DNA of 64,000 nucleotides from Mycobacterium yunnanensis (GTDB lineage Bacteria; Actinomycetota; Actinomycetes; Mycobacteriales; Mycobacteriaceae), in assembly GCF_025823185.1 (NCBI RefSeq), contig NZ_JACKVK010000003.1, positions 276,174-340,173 on the forward strand, written 5' to 3'. The notes under the pieces are model-generated. The model had not been told where the DNA came from. It saw only the letters and a program-made list of their open reading frames with translations, and did no database searches. Positions 7,259 through 15,632 of this stretch are shown piece by piece; position 1 is the first letter of the stretch, and every line of letters begins with the position of its first letter. Made by a program: the position numbers and the translations under genes.

Positions 7259-9109
7259 ATGGCTACTCTGCTACGGCTGGCCACTGCGGGTTCCGTCGAC
7301 GACGGCAAGTCGACGCTCATCGGGCGGCTGCTGTTCGACAGCAAGGCCGTGATGGAGGACCAGCTGGCCTCCGTCGAGCGCACCTCCAAGGAGCGCGGTC
7401 ACGACTACACCGACCTGGCTCTGGTGACCGACGGTCTGCGTGCCGAGCGCGAGCAAGGCATCACCATCGACGTGGCCTACCGCTACTTCGCCACGGCCAA
7501 GCGCAAATTCATCATCGCCGACACTCCGGGGCACGTGCAGTACACCCGCAACATGGTGACCGGAGCGTCGACCGCCCAGCTGGTGATCGTGTTGGTCGAC
7601 GCGCGGCACGGCCTGCTGGAACAGTCGCGGCGCCACGCCTTCCTGGCGTCCCTGCTCGGCATTCAGCACATCGTGTTGGCGGTCAACAAGATGGACCTGG
7701 TCGACTGGGACCAAGAGCGGTTCGAGAAGATCCGCGACGACTTCCACGAATTCGCCGCCCGCCTCGACGTGCAAGACGTCACGACGATCCCGCTCTCGGC
7801 GCTCAACGGCGACAACGTGGTCACCAAGTCCGACGCCTCGCCCTGGTACGAGGGCCCGGCGCTGCTGAGCCACCTCGAAGAGGTCTACATCGCCGGTGAC
7901 CGCAACCTGGTCGACGTCCGATTCCCCGTGCAGTACGTCATCCGGCCGCAGACCCGCGAGCATGCCGACCACCGCAGCTATGCAGGAACCATCGCCAGCG
8001 GCGTGATGCGCACGGGAGACGAGGTGGTGGTGCTGCCCGCGGGCAAGACCAGCCGGATCACCCAGATCGAAGGTCCCGCAGGACTTCTCGACGAGGCCTT
8101 CGCGTCGATGGCGGTGTCGATCAGCCTGGCCGACGACATCGACATCTCTCGCGGCGACATGATCGCCCGGCCCAACAATCAGCCCCACGTCACCCAGGAC
8201 TTCGACGCCACCATTTGTTGGATGTCCGACGACGCGGCGCTCGAGCCGGGTCGCGACTACGTCATCAAACACACCACGCGGACGACGCGCGCCAAGGTGT
8301 CGGCTCTCGACTACCGGCTCGACGTCAACACGCTGCACCGCGACAAGAGCGCAACGGCGTTGAAGATCAACGAACTTGGCCGGGTCACCCTGCGGACCCA
8401 GATGCCGCTGCTGCTCGACGAGTACTCCCGCAACGCCGCCACCGGCTCGTTCATCCTGATCGATCCCGACACCAACGGCACGGTGGCCGCGGGCATGGTT
8501 CGCGACACCACGCCGGCGGCGACGCGCTCGGCCACCCCCAATGCCGTTCGCCACCAGAACCTCGTCACCGCCGAGGACCGTCTGTCGCGGGGGAGCACGG
8601 TGTGGTTCACGGGGTTGTCGGGCTCCGGCAAGTCGTCGGTCGCGATGCTCGTCGAGCAGAAGCTGCTCGAGAGTGGCCGTCCCGCATACGTCCTCGACGG
8701 TGACAACCTGCGCCACGGCCTGAACGCCGATCTGGGGTTCACGATGGCCGACCGAGCCGAGAACCTGAGACGGTTGGCCCACATCGCGACGCTGCTGGCT
8801 GACTCCGGGCAAATCGTGCTGGTGCCCGCCATCAGCCCGCTGGAGGAGCATCGTGCGCTCGCCCGCAAGGTTCACGAAGACCAGGGTTACGATTTCTTCG
8901 AGGTCTTCTGCGACACCCCGCTGCAAGACTGCGAACGTCGAGATCCGAAGGGGCTCTATGCCAAGGCGCGGCGTGGCGAGATCACGCATTTCACCGGCAT
9001 CGACAGCCCGTATCAGCGGCCCAAGAACCCGGATCTGCGTCTCACCCCGGATTGTGACGTGACCGAACTCGCCCAGCACGTCATTGACATGATCGACGCG
9101 AAGAAGTGA
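7259..9109 (+). CDS. cysNC: Bifunctional sulfate adenylyltransferase GTPase / APS kinase
   Basis: The 616-residue protein fuses CysN and CysC. Residues 1 to about 430 are an EF-Tu-like GTPase: G1 loop GSVDDGKST near residue 11, DTPGHVQYTRNM, and NKMDLVDW. The remainder is APS kinase, with Walker A GLSGSGKSS near residue 452, LDGDNLRHGLN, and the C-terminal GIDSPYQRP. Together with CysD it converts sulfate to APS and then PAPS. This fusion is usual in mycobacteria. Its TGA overlaps the cysQ GTG by 4 bases, so the two are translationally coupled. Confidence 0.96.
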   Translation: MATLLRLATAGSVDDGKSTLIGRLLFDSKAVMEDQLASVERTSKERGHDYTDLALVTDGLRAEREQGITIDVAYRYFATAKRKFIIADTPGHVQYTRNMVTGASTAQLVIVLVDARHGLLEQSRRHAFLASLLGIQHIVLAVNKMDLVDWDQERFEKIRDDFHEFAARLDVQDVTTIPLSALNGDNVVTKSDASPWYEGPALLSHLEEVYIAGDRNLVDVRFPVQYVIRPQTREHADHRSYAGTIASGVMRTGDEVVVLPAGKTSRITQIEGPAGLLDEAFASMAVSISLADDIDISRGDMIARPNNQPHVTQDFDATICWMSDDAALEPGRDYVIKHTTRTTRAKVSALDYRLDVNTLHRDKSATALKINELGRVTLRTQMPLLLDEYSRNAATGSFILIDPDTNGTVAAGMVRDTTPAATRSATPNAVRHQNLVTAEDRLSRGSTVWFTGLSGSGKSSVAMLVEQKLLESGRPAYVLDGDNLRHGLNADLGFTMADRAENLRRLAHIATLLADSGQIVLVPAISPLEEHRALARKVHEDQGYDFFEVFCDTPLQDCERRDPKGLYAKARRGEITHFTGIDSPYQRPKNPDLRLTPDCDVTELAQHVIDMIDAKK

Positions 9110-9855
9110 GCGCCGACCACGAGCTGGCGGCGCGCCTGGCGACCGAGGCAGGTCGGCTGCTGCTCGATGTGCGTACCGAGCTGGCCGACGCCACCGCCGC
9201 CGAGCGAAAGGACGCCGGGGACAAGCGAGCTCACGCCTTTCTGATGACGGCGCTGGCGACCGAGCGACCCGATGACGCGGTGCTGTCGGAGGAGGCCACC
9301 GAGGAGGAGAAGGCCAACTCGACTCGGCTGAGCGCCGACCGGGTGTGGATCGTCGACCCCCTCGACGGAACGCGGGAGTTCGGCGAGTTGGGTCGCGACG
9401 ACTGGGCGGTGCACGTGGCACTGTGGCAGTCCGGCGAACTGGTCGCGGGCGCGGTGGCACTCCCCGCGCAGGGCGTGACGTTGGCGACGCCGACGGTGGC
9501 GCCCCCGGCGGCCATGCCTGCGGCGCCGCGCGTGATCGTGTCGAGGACGCGGCCGCCGGCCGTCGCGCTTGCGGTGCGGGAGGCCCTGAACGGAACCCTG
9601 GTCGAAATGGGTTCGGCTGGAGCAAAGGTCGCGGCCGTCGTGCAGGGTGTCGCGGACGCCTACGTGCACGCGGGCGGTCAGTACGAGTGGGATTCGGCTG
9701 CCCCCGTCGCGGTCGCGCGGGCAGCTGGACTGTTCACCTCGCGTCTCGACGGATCGCCGCTGCGCTACAACCAGGCCGACGTGTCGATGCCCGACCTCAT
9801 CGTCTGCCGCCCCGAGCTGGCCGACGCGGTCTTGGCGGTGACCACCGAACACTGA
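9106..9855 (+). CDS. cysQ: 3'(2'),5'-bisphosphate nucleotidase CysQ
   Basis: This 249-residue member of the inositol-monophosphatase superfamily dephosphorylates PAP (and PAPS) to AMP (or APS), preventing build-up of a product that inhibits sulfate assimilation. The metal-binding signature is VDPLDGTREFGE near residue 83, with EEATEEE supplying earlier acidic ligands and YEWDSAAPVAVARAAG forming the second signature. The GTG start overlaps the cysNC stop (GTGA), which places it in the cysD-cysNC-cysQ operon. A perfect 10-bp stem covering the stop codon probably ends the transcript. Confidence 0.92.
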   Translation: MSADHELAARLATEAGRLLLDVRTELADATAAERKDAGDKRAHAFLMTALATERPDDAVLSEEATEEEKANSTRLSADRVWIVDPLDGTREFGELGRDDWAVHVALWQSGELVAGAVALPAQGVTLATPTVAPPAAMPAAPRVIVSRTRPPAVALAVREALNGTLVEMGSAGAKVAAVVQGVADAYVHAGGQYEWDSAAPVAVARAAGLFTSRLDGSPLRYNQADVSMPDLIVCRPELADAVLAVTTEH

Positions 9856-9883
9856 AACCTCTTGTCCAACTTTGGTTTCAGTG
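9850..9883 (+). terminator. Hairpin at the end of the cys operon
   Basis: CACTGAAACC at 9850-9859 pairs perfectly with GGTTTCAGTG at 9874-9883 across a 14-base loop. It overlaps the cysQ stop codon and precedes the promoter of the HNH gene. No U-tract is seen. Confidence 0.5.
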
Positions 9884-9896
9884 GTCACATCGTCGA

Positions 9897-9930
9897 TTGT
9901 CTTGTCGGTGGGTCGTACTAATGTTCGGGT
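9897..9930 (+). promoter_or_regulatory. Promoter with LexA/SOS-like box before the HNH gene
   Basis: TCGTACTAATGTTCGG at 9913-9928 matches the mycobacterial SOS box consensus TCGAACN4GTTCGA at 10 of 12 defined positions. It overlaps a possible -10 element TAATGT (9919-9924), with TTGTCT 16 bases upstream. The ATG lies 7 bases after that -10, suggesting a leaderless mRNA repressed by LexA. SOS boxes are known upstream of several 13E12-family genes in M. tuberculosis. Confidence 0.5.
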
Positions 9931-11428
9931 ATGAGTTCGGATCGGGTCGCCGCAGCAGTCGCGGGGATCCGTGCTGCCGTCGCCGAACTCGTTACCCTGG
10001 ACTGTGATCGGTTCACCCACCTCGAACTAGTCGAGTTGCTCGGGGAACTGGAGACGGTGACCTGGCAGCTGCCCACCGTCGGGCACCGGGTGATCGCCCG
10101 ACTGCAGCGCGAAGCGTCGCCAACCGAACTGGGCGCCAAGTCGTTGGGAAGCGTGTTGACCCAGCGACTTCGGATCTCCGGCAAGGAGGTCCGCCGACGG
10201 CTTCACGAGGCAGAAGATCTCGGGCCGCGGGCGACCGTGACAGGGCAGCCGCTGGCGCCCAAGTTGGCCCCGACCGCCGACGCTCAAGCCGACGGGGTGC
10301 TGGGGCCCGAACACGTGTCGGTGATTCGAGGCTTTCTGGACAAACTCCCGACGTGGGTGGACCCCGAAGTCCGGGAACTCTCGGAGAAGACGTTGGTGCA
10401 CATCGGGTCGGGCACCGGCCCCGAGGAACTGGGCAACACGGCCAAGAAACTCATGACCGCCATCGACCAGGACGGCCCCAAACCCGACGACGTCGAACGC
10501 GCCAGGAAGCGGTTCTTCCGGCTGGGCAAGCAGCAAGCCGACGGGACTGGGCAACACGGCCAAGAAACTCATGACCGCCATCGACCAGGACGGCCCCAAA
10601 CCCGACGACGTCGAACGCGCCAGGAAGCGGTTCTTCCGGCTGGGCAAGCAGCAAGCCGACGGGATGACCCCGTTCACGGGGCTTTTGGACCCCGAAGCGC
10701 GGGCCACGATCGAACCGATCCTGTCCAAGTACGCCGCGCCCGGGATGTGCAACCCGGCCGATCACGAGCCCCGCACGTCGGGGACACCGTCCCAGGAACA
10801 GATCGACACCGACGACCGCACCGCGACCCAGCGCAACCACGACGCACTGATCGCGATCGGCCGAAGCGTGCTGTCCTCGGGTGAGTTGGGTCAGCACAAC
10901 GGGTTACCGGTCACCGTCATCGTCTCGACGACGTTGCAAGACCTTGAATCCGGAACCGGGTCCGGGGTCACCGGCGGCGGGTCACTGTTGCCGATGGCGG
11001 ATCTGATCCGAATGGCGTCGCACGCCCATCACTACCTGGCAGTGTTCGACAAGCATTCGAACGAAGCCCTGTACCTGGGTCGGACGAAGCGACTGGCCTC
11101 CGCGGGGCAGCGGATCGTCCTGCACGCCCGCGACCGCGGCTGCACCAAACCCGGCTGCACCGTCCCCGGCTATGGCACGCAGGTGCACCACATGACCGGC
11201 TGGGCCAAGAACGGACTCACCGACGTCGACGACGTCACCCTGGCGTGCGCTGGGGACAATCGCCTGGCCGAAAACGGCTGGACGGTCGAGCTTCGGGACG
11301 GGGTGGTTCAGTGGATCCCACCGCCGGAACTCGACGTGGGCCAAGCCCGCGTCAACTACCTCCACCACCCCGAACGACTCCTCGTGGAGCCGAATCCTGG
11401 AGACGATGACGAGTCGGCCGTCGCCTGA
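9931..11428 (+). pseudogene. DUF222 / HNH endonuclease (13E12 repeat family), frameshifted by a 118-bp duplication
   Basis: The gene encodes a 13E12-type protein: an N-terminal DUF222 region and a C-terminal HNH nuclease domain with CTKPGCTVPG, the HH pair in QVHHMTGWAKNG, and LACAGDNRLAENGW. The frame beginning at 9931 runs correctly to 10545. An exact 118-bp tandem copy then shifts it, and that frame ends at 10884 in unrelated sequence. The original frame resumes at 10571 inside the second copy and continues to 11428. Removing one copy would restore a single ORF of about 460 codons. Family members are often multicopy and may be SOS-induced; no catalytic role is established here. The downstream part could still be made from ATG 10571 (MTAIDQDGPK), giving a 285-residue fragment that keeps the HNH domain. 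Confidence 0.85.
10428..10663. repeat. Exact 118-bp tandem duplication
   Basis: Bases 10428-10545 are repeated identically at 10546-10663. Because 118 is not a multiple of 3, the copy shifts the HNH reading frame. The identity of the copies implies a very recent event, or an assembly error. Confidence 0.95.
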
Positions 11429-11429
11429 G

Positions 11430-11435
11430 TAAGTT
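11430..11435 (+). promoter_or_regulatory. Possible -10 element for a leaderless mRNA
   Basis: TAAGTT ends 6 bases before the ATG at 11442, which fits a leaderless start. A GAGG also lies in this gap, so a conventional start is possible. Confidence 0.3.
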
Positions 11436-11441
11436 GAGGCG

Positions 11442-12038
11442 ATGAGCAATCCGACGCTGCGCGCACTCTCCGAACTTCCATCGACGCCGGCGCCACTGGC
11501 CGAGTCGACCCTGGTGCTGATCGACTGCCAGAACACGTACACCCAGGGTGTGATGCAGCTCGAGGGCGTGCAGGAGGCATTGGACGAAGCGGCGGCCTTG
11601 CTCGATCGCGCGCGGTCGGCCGGCATCCCCATCATCCACGTCCAGCACTCCGACGGCCCCGGGTCGCTCTACGACATCGACGGAGAGAGCGGCGCCATCG
11701 TCACGCGTGTCGCGCCGCGGGACGGTGAGGCCGTCGTCACCAAGCAGTATCCAAACTCGTTCGTGGAGACCAACTTCGACGACCAGTTGAAGGCGGTGGG
11801 CGCGGAGAACCTGGTGATCGCGGGCTTCATGACCCACATGTGTGTCAACTCGACCGCCCGCGGCGCCTTCAACGCCGGGTACTCGCCGACGGTGGTGGCC
11901 GCGGCGACGGCCACGCGATCGCTGCCAGGAGTCGGTGGTGAACCCGTGACGGCGTCCACCCTGCAGGCCGCCAGCCTTGCCGCGCTCTCCGATTTGTTCG
12001 CGATCGTGGTTCCCGACGGGTCGGGCATCCCCGGCTGA
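11442..12038 (+). CDS. Isochorismatase-family cysteine hydrolase
   Basis: The 198-residue protein carries the catalytic triad of the isochorismatase/nicotinamidase superfamily: Asp28 in LVLIDCQNTY, Lys101 in VVTKQYPNSF and Cys134 in GFMTHMCVNSTARGA. These enzymes hydrolyse amides or vinyl ethers such as nicotinamide, N-carbamoyl compounds or isochorismate. The metal-binding residues of pyrazinamidase are not evident, so true nicotinamidase activity is not claimed. The gene starts 13 bases after the HNH gene but probably has its own promoter. The substrate is unknown. Confidence 0.82.
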   Translation: MSNPTLRALSELPSTPAPLAESTLVLIDCQNTYTQGVMQLEGVQEALDEAAALLDRARSAGIPIIHVQHSDGPGSLYDIDGESGAIVTRVAPRDGEAVVTKQYPNSFVETNFDDQLKAVGAENLVIAGFMTHMCVNSTARGAFNAGYSPTVVAAATATRSLPGVGGEPVTASTLQAASLAALSDLFAIVVPDGSGIPG

Positions 12039-12090
12039 CGCCGGAACAATCGAGTTGGCGTTGCGGGCATGTCCACCCGATGATGATCAG

Positions 12091-12744
12091 ATGACCAAGC
12101 CCTCGACCCGAGTCACCCGACTCGCCGAGAAGCAAGACGAGTCGCGTAGCGCGCTCGAGGCGCTTCTCGACGGCACCCCGCTGGCCACCATCGCGCTAGT
12201 CCGGGACGATCACCCCGTGATCTTTCCGACCGGATTCGCCCGGGTGGGAACCGATCTGGTGATCCACGGGTCGACCGGCTCGCCGTGGCTCCGGGCGTTG
12301 TCGACTGGGCAACCGGCCGCGGTGTCGGTCACCGCCCTGGACGGCGTGGTCGTGGCCCGCAGCGCATTCGAATCGTCGTTCCGTTACCGCAGCGCGGCGC
12401 TGTTCGGCGTGTTCGAGCCGGTGTCCGGGGACGAGAAGACCGCCCTCCTGGACACCCTGACCGGCGCGTTCATCCCGGGTCGGGTCGCCGAGCTGCGACC
12501 CAGCACCCGCAAGGAGATCGCCGCGACGCTCGTGCTGAGAATGCCCATCGCCGAGGACAACTGGTCGTTGAAGGTCAGCGCGGGCTGGCCCGAGGATCCC
12601 GACGAGGACGTCGCGGGAGACGCCTGGGCCGGCGTCGTCCCGATGGCCGTGACCTATGGTGAACCCCTGCCCGCGCCGGACCTCACCGAGGGCATCCCCG
12701 TGCCGGCGTCGGTCCTGGCGTTCGCCGAGCGCTCAGTCCAGTAG
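12091..12744 (+). CDS. Pyridoxamine 5'-phosphate oxidase-like split-barrel flavoprotein
   Basis: About 217 residues from ATG 12091, which is preferred over an upstream in-frame ATG at 11977 that overlaps the isochorismatase gene. The sequence has the split-barrel pattern of PPOX/F420-binding proteins: TPLATIALVRDDHPVIFPTG, VGTDLVIHGSTGSPWLRALS, and a central VVARSAFESSFRYRSAALFG. Related proteins bind FMN or F420 and reduce small molecules or bind haem. It converges with the nitrilase gene and their 3' ends overlap by 12 bases. The function is not determined. Confidence 0.75.
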   Translation: MTKPSTRVTRLAEKQDESRSALEALLDGTPLATIALVRDDHPVIFPTGFARVGTDLVIHGSTGSPWLRALSTGQPAAVSVTALDGVVVARSAFESSFRYRSAALFGVFEPVSGDEKTALLDTLTGAFIPGRVAELRPSTRKEIAATLVLRMPIAEDNWSLKVSAGWPEDPDEDVAGDAWAGVVPMAVTYGEPLPAPDLTEGIPVPASVLAFAERSVQ

Positions 12745-13560
12745 GCCCGCGCGGCGGTAGAGATCCGTGCGCCGGTCACCGTGGACGTCGTTGTTGTCGT
12801 TGAACCGCTTGACGCGCGACGCGGCGAGGTCGACGTCGGCGGTGATGCTCCCCGGCGTGCCGTAGTCGGCGATCGCCATGGGATAGCCGTCGGCGTCGAC
12901 GATTACGCTGCCGCCGACCCAGTCCTGACCACGTTCGATTCCCGAGCGGTCGCACACGGCGATCGCGAGGCGGTTCATGCCCGCGCCAGCGAGTGCCCGC
13001 ACCTGCTCGGTCGGTCGCTCGCCGTCGGGCCTGGGCAGCAGCGGCCAGTTGACGGGCGCGCACAGCAGGTCCGCGCCCTGCAGCGCGACCGCCCGCACCC
13101 ACTCGGGAAATTCGATGTCGTAGCAGACCATCACGCCCAGCCGACCATGGTCGGTGTCCACCACCAGCGGTAGATCGTCGGCGCGGTCGAACACCCGGTT
13201 CTCGGTGTCCCACAGGTGTGCCTTGCGGTAGACGCCGCGCAGACCACTGGGGTCGACGACGGCGGCGCTGTTGTACACCGCGTCGCCCGCGGCTTCGGGA
13301 AAACCCGCGACGATGGTCAGGCCGAACGACTCCGCGAGGTTGCCCCATTCGGTGATCGCGGGTCCATCGCGGGTCTCGGCCAGCGATTCGAGCTCGGCGC
13401 GATCGGCGAATACGTAGCCCGAGGACGCCAGTTCGGGCAACACGACGATCTGCGCGCCGTTGCGCGCGGCATCCTCGACGGCGGTGCGCGCGGAGGTCAT
13501 GTTGCCGGTGGTGTCGCCGATGTGCAGGGGTATCTGACAGCACGAGACGCGGGTAGTCAT
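12733..13560 (-). CDS. Carbon-nitrogen hydrolase (nitrilase superfamily)
   Basis: The 275-residue protein has the Glu-Lys-Cys triad of the nitrilase superfamily: Glu43 in [13 protein letters not shown], Lys113 in YRKAHLWD and Cys146 in [15 protein letters not shown]. Members hydrolyse amides, N-carbamoyl compounds or, rarely, nitriles. The FPEWVR and [10 protein letters not shown] segments resemble amidase or N-carbamoyl hydrolase branches rather than true nitrilases. ATG 13560 ([12 protein letters not shown]) is chosen because homology begins there, although the frame is open for a further 25 codons. It is divergent from the Rrf2 gene. It lies 9 kb from the nitrile hydratase island, so a link is not implied. 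Confidence 0.85.
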   Translation of the reverse strand: MTTRVSCCQIPLHIGDTTGNMTSARTAVEDAARNGAQIVVLPELASSGYVFADRAELESLAETRDGPAITEWGNLAESFGLTIVAGFPEAAGDAVYNSAAVVDPSGLRGVYRKAHLWDTENRVFDRADDLPLVVDTDHGRLGVMVCYDIEFPEWVRAVALQGADLLCAPVNWPLLPRPDGERPTEQVRALAGAGMNRLAIAVCDRSGIERGQDWVGGSVIVDADGYPMAIADYGTPGSITADVDLAASRVKRFNDNNDVHGDRRTDLYRRAGLLD

Positions 13561-13583
13561 CCGTCGATGGTGGACCATTCGGA

Positions 13584-13610
13584 GGGCAGGAGCGAAGCGA
13601 CCCGGGAAAT
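13584..13610. repeat. Dispersed GAGCGAAGCGAC motif (copy 2)
   Basis: GGGCAGGAGCGAAGCGACCC followed by GGGAAAT lies between the nitrilase and Rrf2 genes. A near-identical inverted copy, differing at two positions over about 25 bases, lies at 37174-37199. Confidence 0.6.
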
Positions 13611-13655
13611 TGCCCAGCCCGCAATCCGCAGCCACGTCGGTGGCATGATTCGCCT

Positions 13656-14126
13656 ATGCGGATGTCGGCCAAGGCGGAATACGCCGTCCGGGCGATGGTG
13701 CAGCTGGCCACGGTCGCCGACGGTGTCCTGGTCAAGACCGACGATCTGGCCAAGTCCCAGGGCATCCCGCCACAGTTCCTCGTCGACATCCTCTCCGACC
13801 TGCGCACCGATCGATTGGTGCGCAGCCACCGCGGCCGTGACGGTGGTTACGCGCTGGCCAAGCCGGCCGCCGAGATCAGCATCGCCGACGTGTTGCGCTG
13901 CATCGACGGCCCGCTGGCCAGCGTCCGTGACATCGGACTCGGGGACCTGCCGTACTCGGGACCGACCGCGGCGCTGACCGACGTCTGGCGCGCGCTTCGC
14001 GCGAGCATGCGGTCGGTGCTGGAGCAGACCAGCCTCGCCGACGTCGCCACCGGTGACCTACCCGCGCACGTCGCCGACCTCGCCGGGGACTACGTCGGCC
14101 AGGAAGAGGAGCGGGGTCACGGCTGA
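13656..14126 (+). CDS. Rrf2-family transcriptional regulator (Rv1287-like)
   Basis: The 156-residue protein begins with the Rrf2 winged-helix domain ([54 protein letters not shown]). Only one Cys is seen, so the three-Cys iron-sulfur site of IscR or NsrR is absent. In that respect it resembles CymR, the Rrf2 regulator of cysteine metabolism in Bacillus. In M. tuberculosis the Rrf2 gene Rv1287 directly follows cysD-cysNC, which supports a link to sulfur assimilation, but no target site was identified here. The start is ATG 13656, with a second in-frame ATG two codons later. Confidence 0.88.
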   Translation: MRMSAKAEYAVRAMVQLATVADGVLVKTDDLAKSQGIPPQFLVDILSDLRTDRLVRSHRGRDGGYALAKPAAEISIADVLRCIDGPLASVRDIGLGDLPYSGPTAALTDVWRALRASMRSVLEQTSLADVATGDLPAHVADLAGDYVGQEEERGHG

Positions 14127-14184
14127 CGCCTCGGGTCGGGCGGATCCACGAACCTTCCCGGTTGGGCCGTTGCAGGATGTACCC

Positions 14185-15198
14185 ATGAGTTTCGACGTCC
14201 GCTCACTCGACAAGCCGGTGATCGTCGCTCCCATGGCGGGCGGACCCACGACGCCGGAGCTCGCCGCGGCGGCGTCCACCGCAGGCGGGTTGGGTTTCCT
14301 GGCCGCCGGTTACCTCACTGCGGCGGTGCTGGCCGAGCGCGTCGCGGCGGCGCGGGCGCTGACGACGGGACCGCTCGGGGTGAACCTGTTCGTCGTGCAG
14401 TCGAGTGCAGCCCGCCCGGAGGCCATCGCGCGGTACGCCAAGGAGTTGGCCCCGGAATCGGAGCGCTACGGTGCCCGCCTCGGGGATCCGCGCTACGACG
14501 ACGACGACTGGTCGGCGAAGCTGGACGCGATGTTGGACCTCAAGCCCGAGGTGGTGTCGTTCACCTTCGGTCTGCCGTCGTCGCAGGAATGCAGCGCGCT
14601 CAAGGATGCGGGCATCGCCACCGTTGCCACGGTCACCACCCTGGCCGAGGCCGAGCGTGCCGTCGCATGCGGCGTCGACGCCGTCGCGGTTCAGGGGCCT
14701 GCGGCAGGCGGGCACCGCGGCACCCTCGATCCGGCCGCGGCCCCGGCGACGCAGCCGCTCGGCCAACTGGTGCGCTCGACGACCATTGCGCTCGACGTCC
14801 CCGTGATCGCCGCGGGTGGCCTGATGACGGCGGTGGACCTCGCCGACGTCTTCGCGCTCGGTGCCGTTGCGGCGCAACTTGGTACGGCCTTCCTGCTGGC
14901 CGACGAGTCGGGCAGCAGTCCGGTGCACCGCGCCGCCCTGAAGGACCCCCAGTTCACCGAAACGGTGGTCACCCGGTGCTTCTCGGGCCGGTATGCCCGC
15001 GGCATCCGCAACCGCTTCGTCGACGAACACGACGCGCAGGCGCCGCTGGGCTATCCCGAGATTCATCATTTGACCAGCCCGGTGCGGGCGGCCTCGGTTC
15101 GCGCCGGTGATCCCCACGGGGCGAACATCTGGGCGGGCACCGGATTCACGAAGGCCGCCGACGGGTCGGTGGCCGACATCATGGCGTCCTTGGTGTGA
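14185..15198 (+). CDS. Nitronate monooxygenase / 2-nitropropane dioxygenase-like
   Basis: About 337 residues of FMN-dependent TIM barrel. Diagnostic segments are PVIVAPMAGGPTTPELA at the N-terminus, GLGFLAAGYL, DAVAVQGPAAGGHRG (flavin phosphate binding), VPVIAAGGLMTAVDLADV and GAVAAQLGTAFLLADE. These enzymes oxidise alkyl nitronates such as propionate 3-nitronate. ATG 14185 fits the homology, although the frame is open from 14053 inside the Rrf2 gene. It may be read with the Rrf2 gene, 58 bases upstream, or from its own promoter. Confidence 0.88.
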   Translation: MSFDVRSLDKPVIVAPMAGGPTTPELAAAASTAGGLGFLAAGYLTAAVLAERVAAARALTTGPLGVNLFVVQSSAARPEAIARYAKELAPESERYGARLGDPRYDDDDWSAKLDAMLDLKPEVVSFTFGLPSSQECSALKDAGIATVATVTTLAEAERAVACGVDAVAVQGPAAGGHRGTLDPAAAPATQPLGQLVRSTTIALDVPVIAAGGLMTAVDLADVFALGAVAAQLGTAFLLADESGSSPVHRAALKDPQFTETVVTRCFSGRYARGIRNRFVDEHDAQAPLGYPEIHHLTSPVRAASVRAGDPHGANIWAGTGFTKAADGSVADIMASLV

Positions 15199-15207
15199 CG
15201 GTCGGCC

Positions 15208-15221
15208 GGGGGTAAACCCCC
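15208..15221. promoter_or_regulatory. GGGGG-N4-CCCCC palindrome, copy 1
   Basis: GGGGGTAAACCCCC lies about 100 bases before the small secreted-protein gene. It is centred roughly 53 bases upstream of a possible -10 (TAGCGT at 15268-15273). A close match lies at 20851-20864 upstream of the NarL-type two-component operon and the DoxX gene, so it may be an operator of that response regulator. A very short terminator for the preceding gene is the alternative. Confidence 0.45.
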
Positions 15222-15319
15222 GCCGATGTCTCCGGAAAGCGCCATGGGCCGAGGCGTCGCGCGCTCCTAGCGTTGGGTCATCGGGAGCGTCGGGCTCCCG
15301 GAACACCAGGGAGCTCATC

Positions 15320-15616
15320 GTGACCATCCATCGCACAACACTTTTCGCCGCCACCCTCATCGCTTCGGCGCTTGCCTCCGCCGGTGTCGCCGGTGCCGCA
15401 CCCGGTGGCCCGTCGCGGGCCGAGCAGGTGGTTCGGGCGCTGGAGGCCGACGGCTACCACGTCATCGTCAATCGTGTTGGCACCGCTCAGCTCTCGTCAT
15501 GCGCCGTGCGGTCCGTCCAGCCGGGGCAGACGTACTCCACCACCGATTCGCGAGGCGGGTCCTCGCCGGCGGTCACCGTGCTGGCCAAGACCATGCTCGT
15601 CGACCTGGCGTGCTGA
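15320..15616 (+). CDS. Small secreted protein, function unknown
   Basis: The 98-residue product starts at GTG with a typical Sec signal peptide: MTIHRTTLF, a hydrophobic Ala-rich core, and a likely cleavage site after AGVAGAA near residue 28. The mature part of about 70 residues has two Cys (in QLSSCAVRSV and at the very C-terminus), which could form a disulfide. It resembles small exported mycobacterial proteins with a predicted fold but no assigned activity. A preceding GGGGG-N4-CCCCC palindrome suggests regulation. It converges with the two-component kinase gene. Confidence 0.7.
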   Translation: MTIHRTTLFAATLIASALASAGVAGAAPGGPSRAEQVVRALEADGYHVIVNRVGTAQLSSCAVRSVQPGQTYSTTDSRGGSSPAVTVLAKTMLVDLAC

Positions 15617-15632
15617 CGGGCCGGAGTACCGG

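Noticed and set aside
7271..9625. 784-codon open frame on the minus strand opposite cysNC-cysQ
   Set aside because: Shadow of strongly conserved plus-strand genes; the translation is compositionally biased and shows no motifs.
9931..11428. HNH gene as a homing endonuclease within an intron or intein
   Set aside because: It is a free-standing DUF222-HNH gene of the 13E12 type with its own promoter; no interrupted host gene is present.
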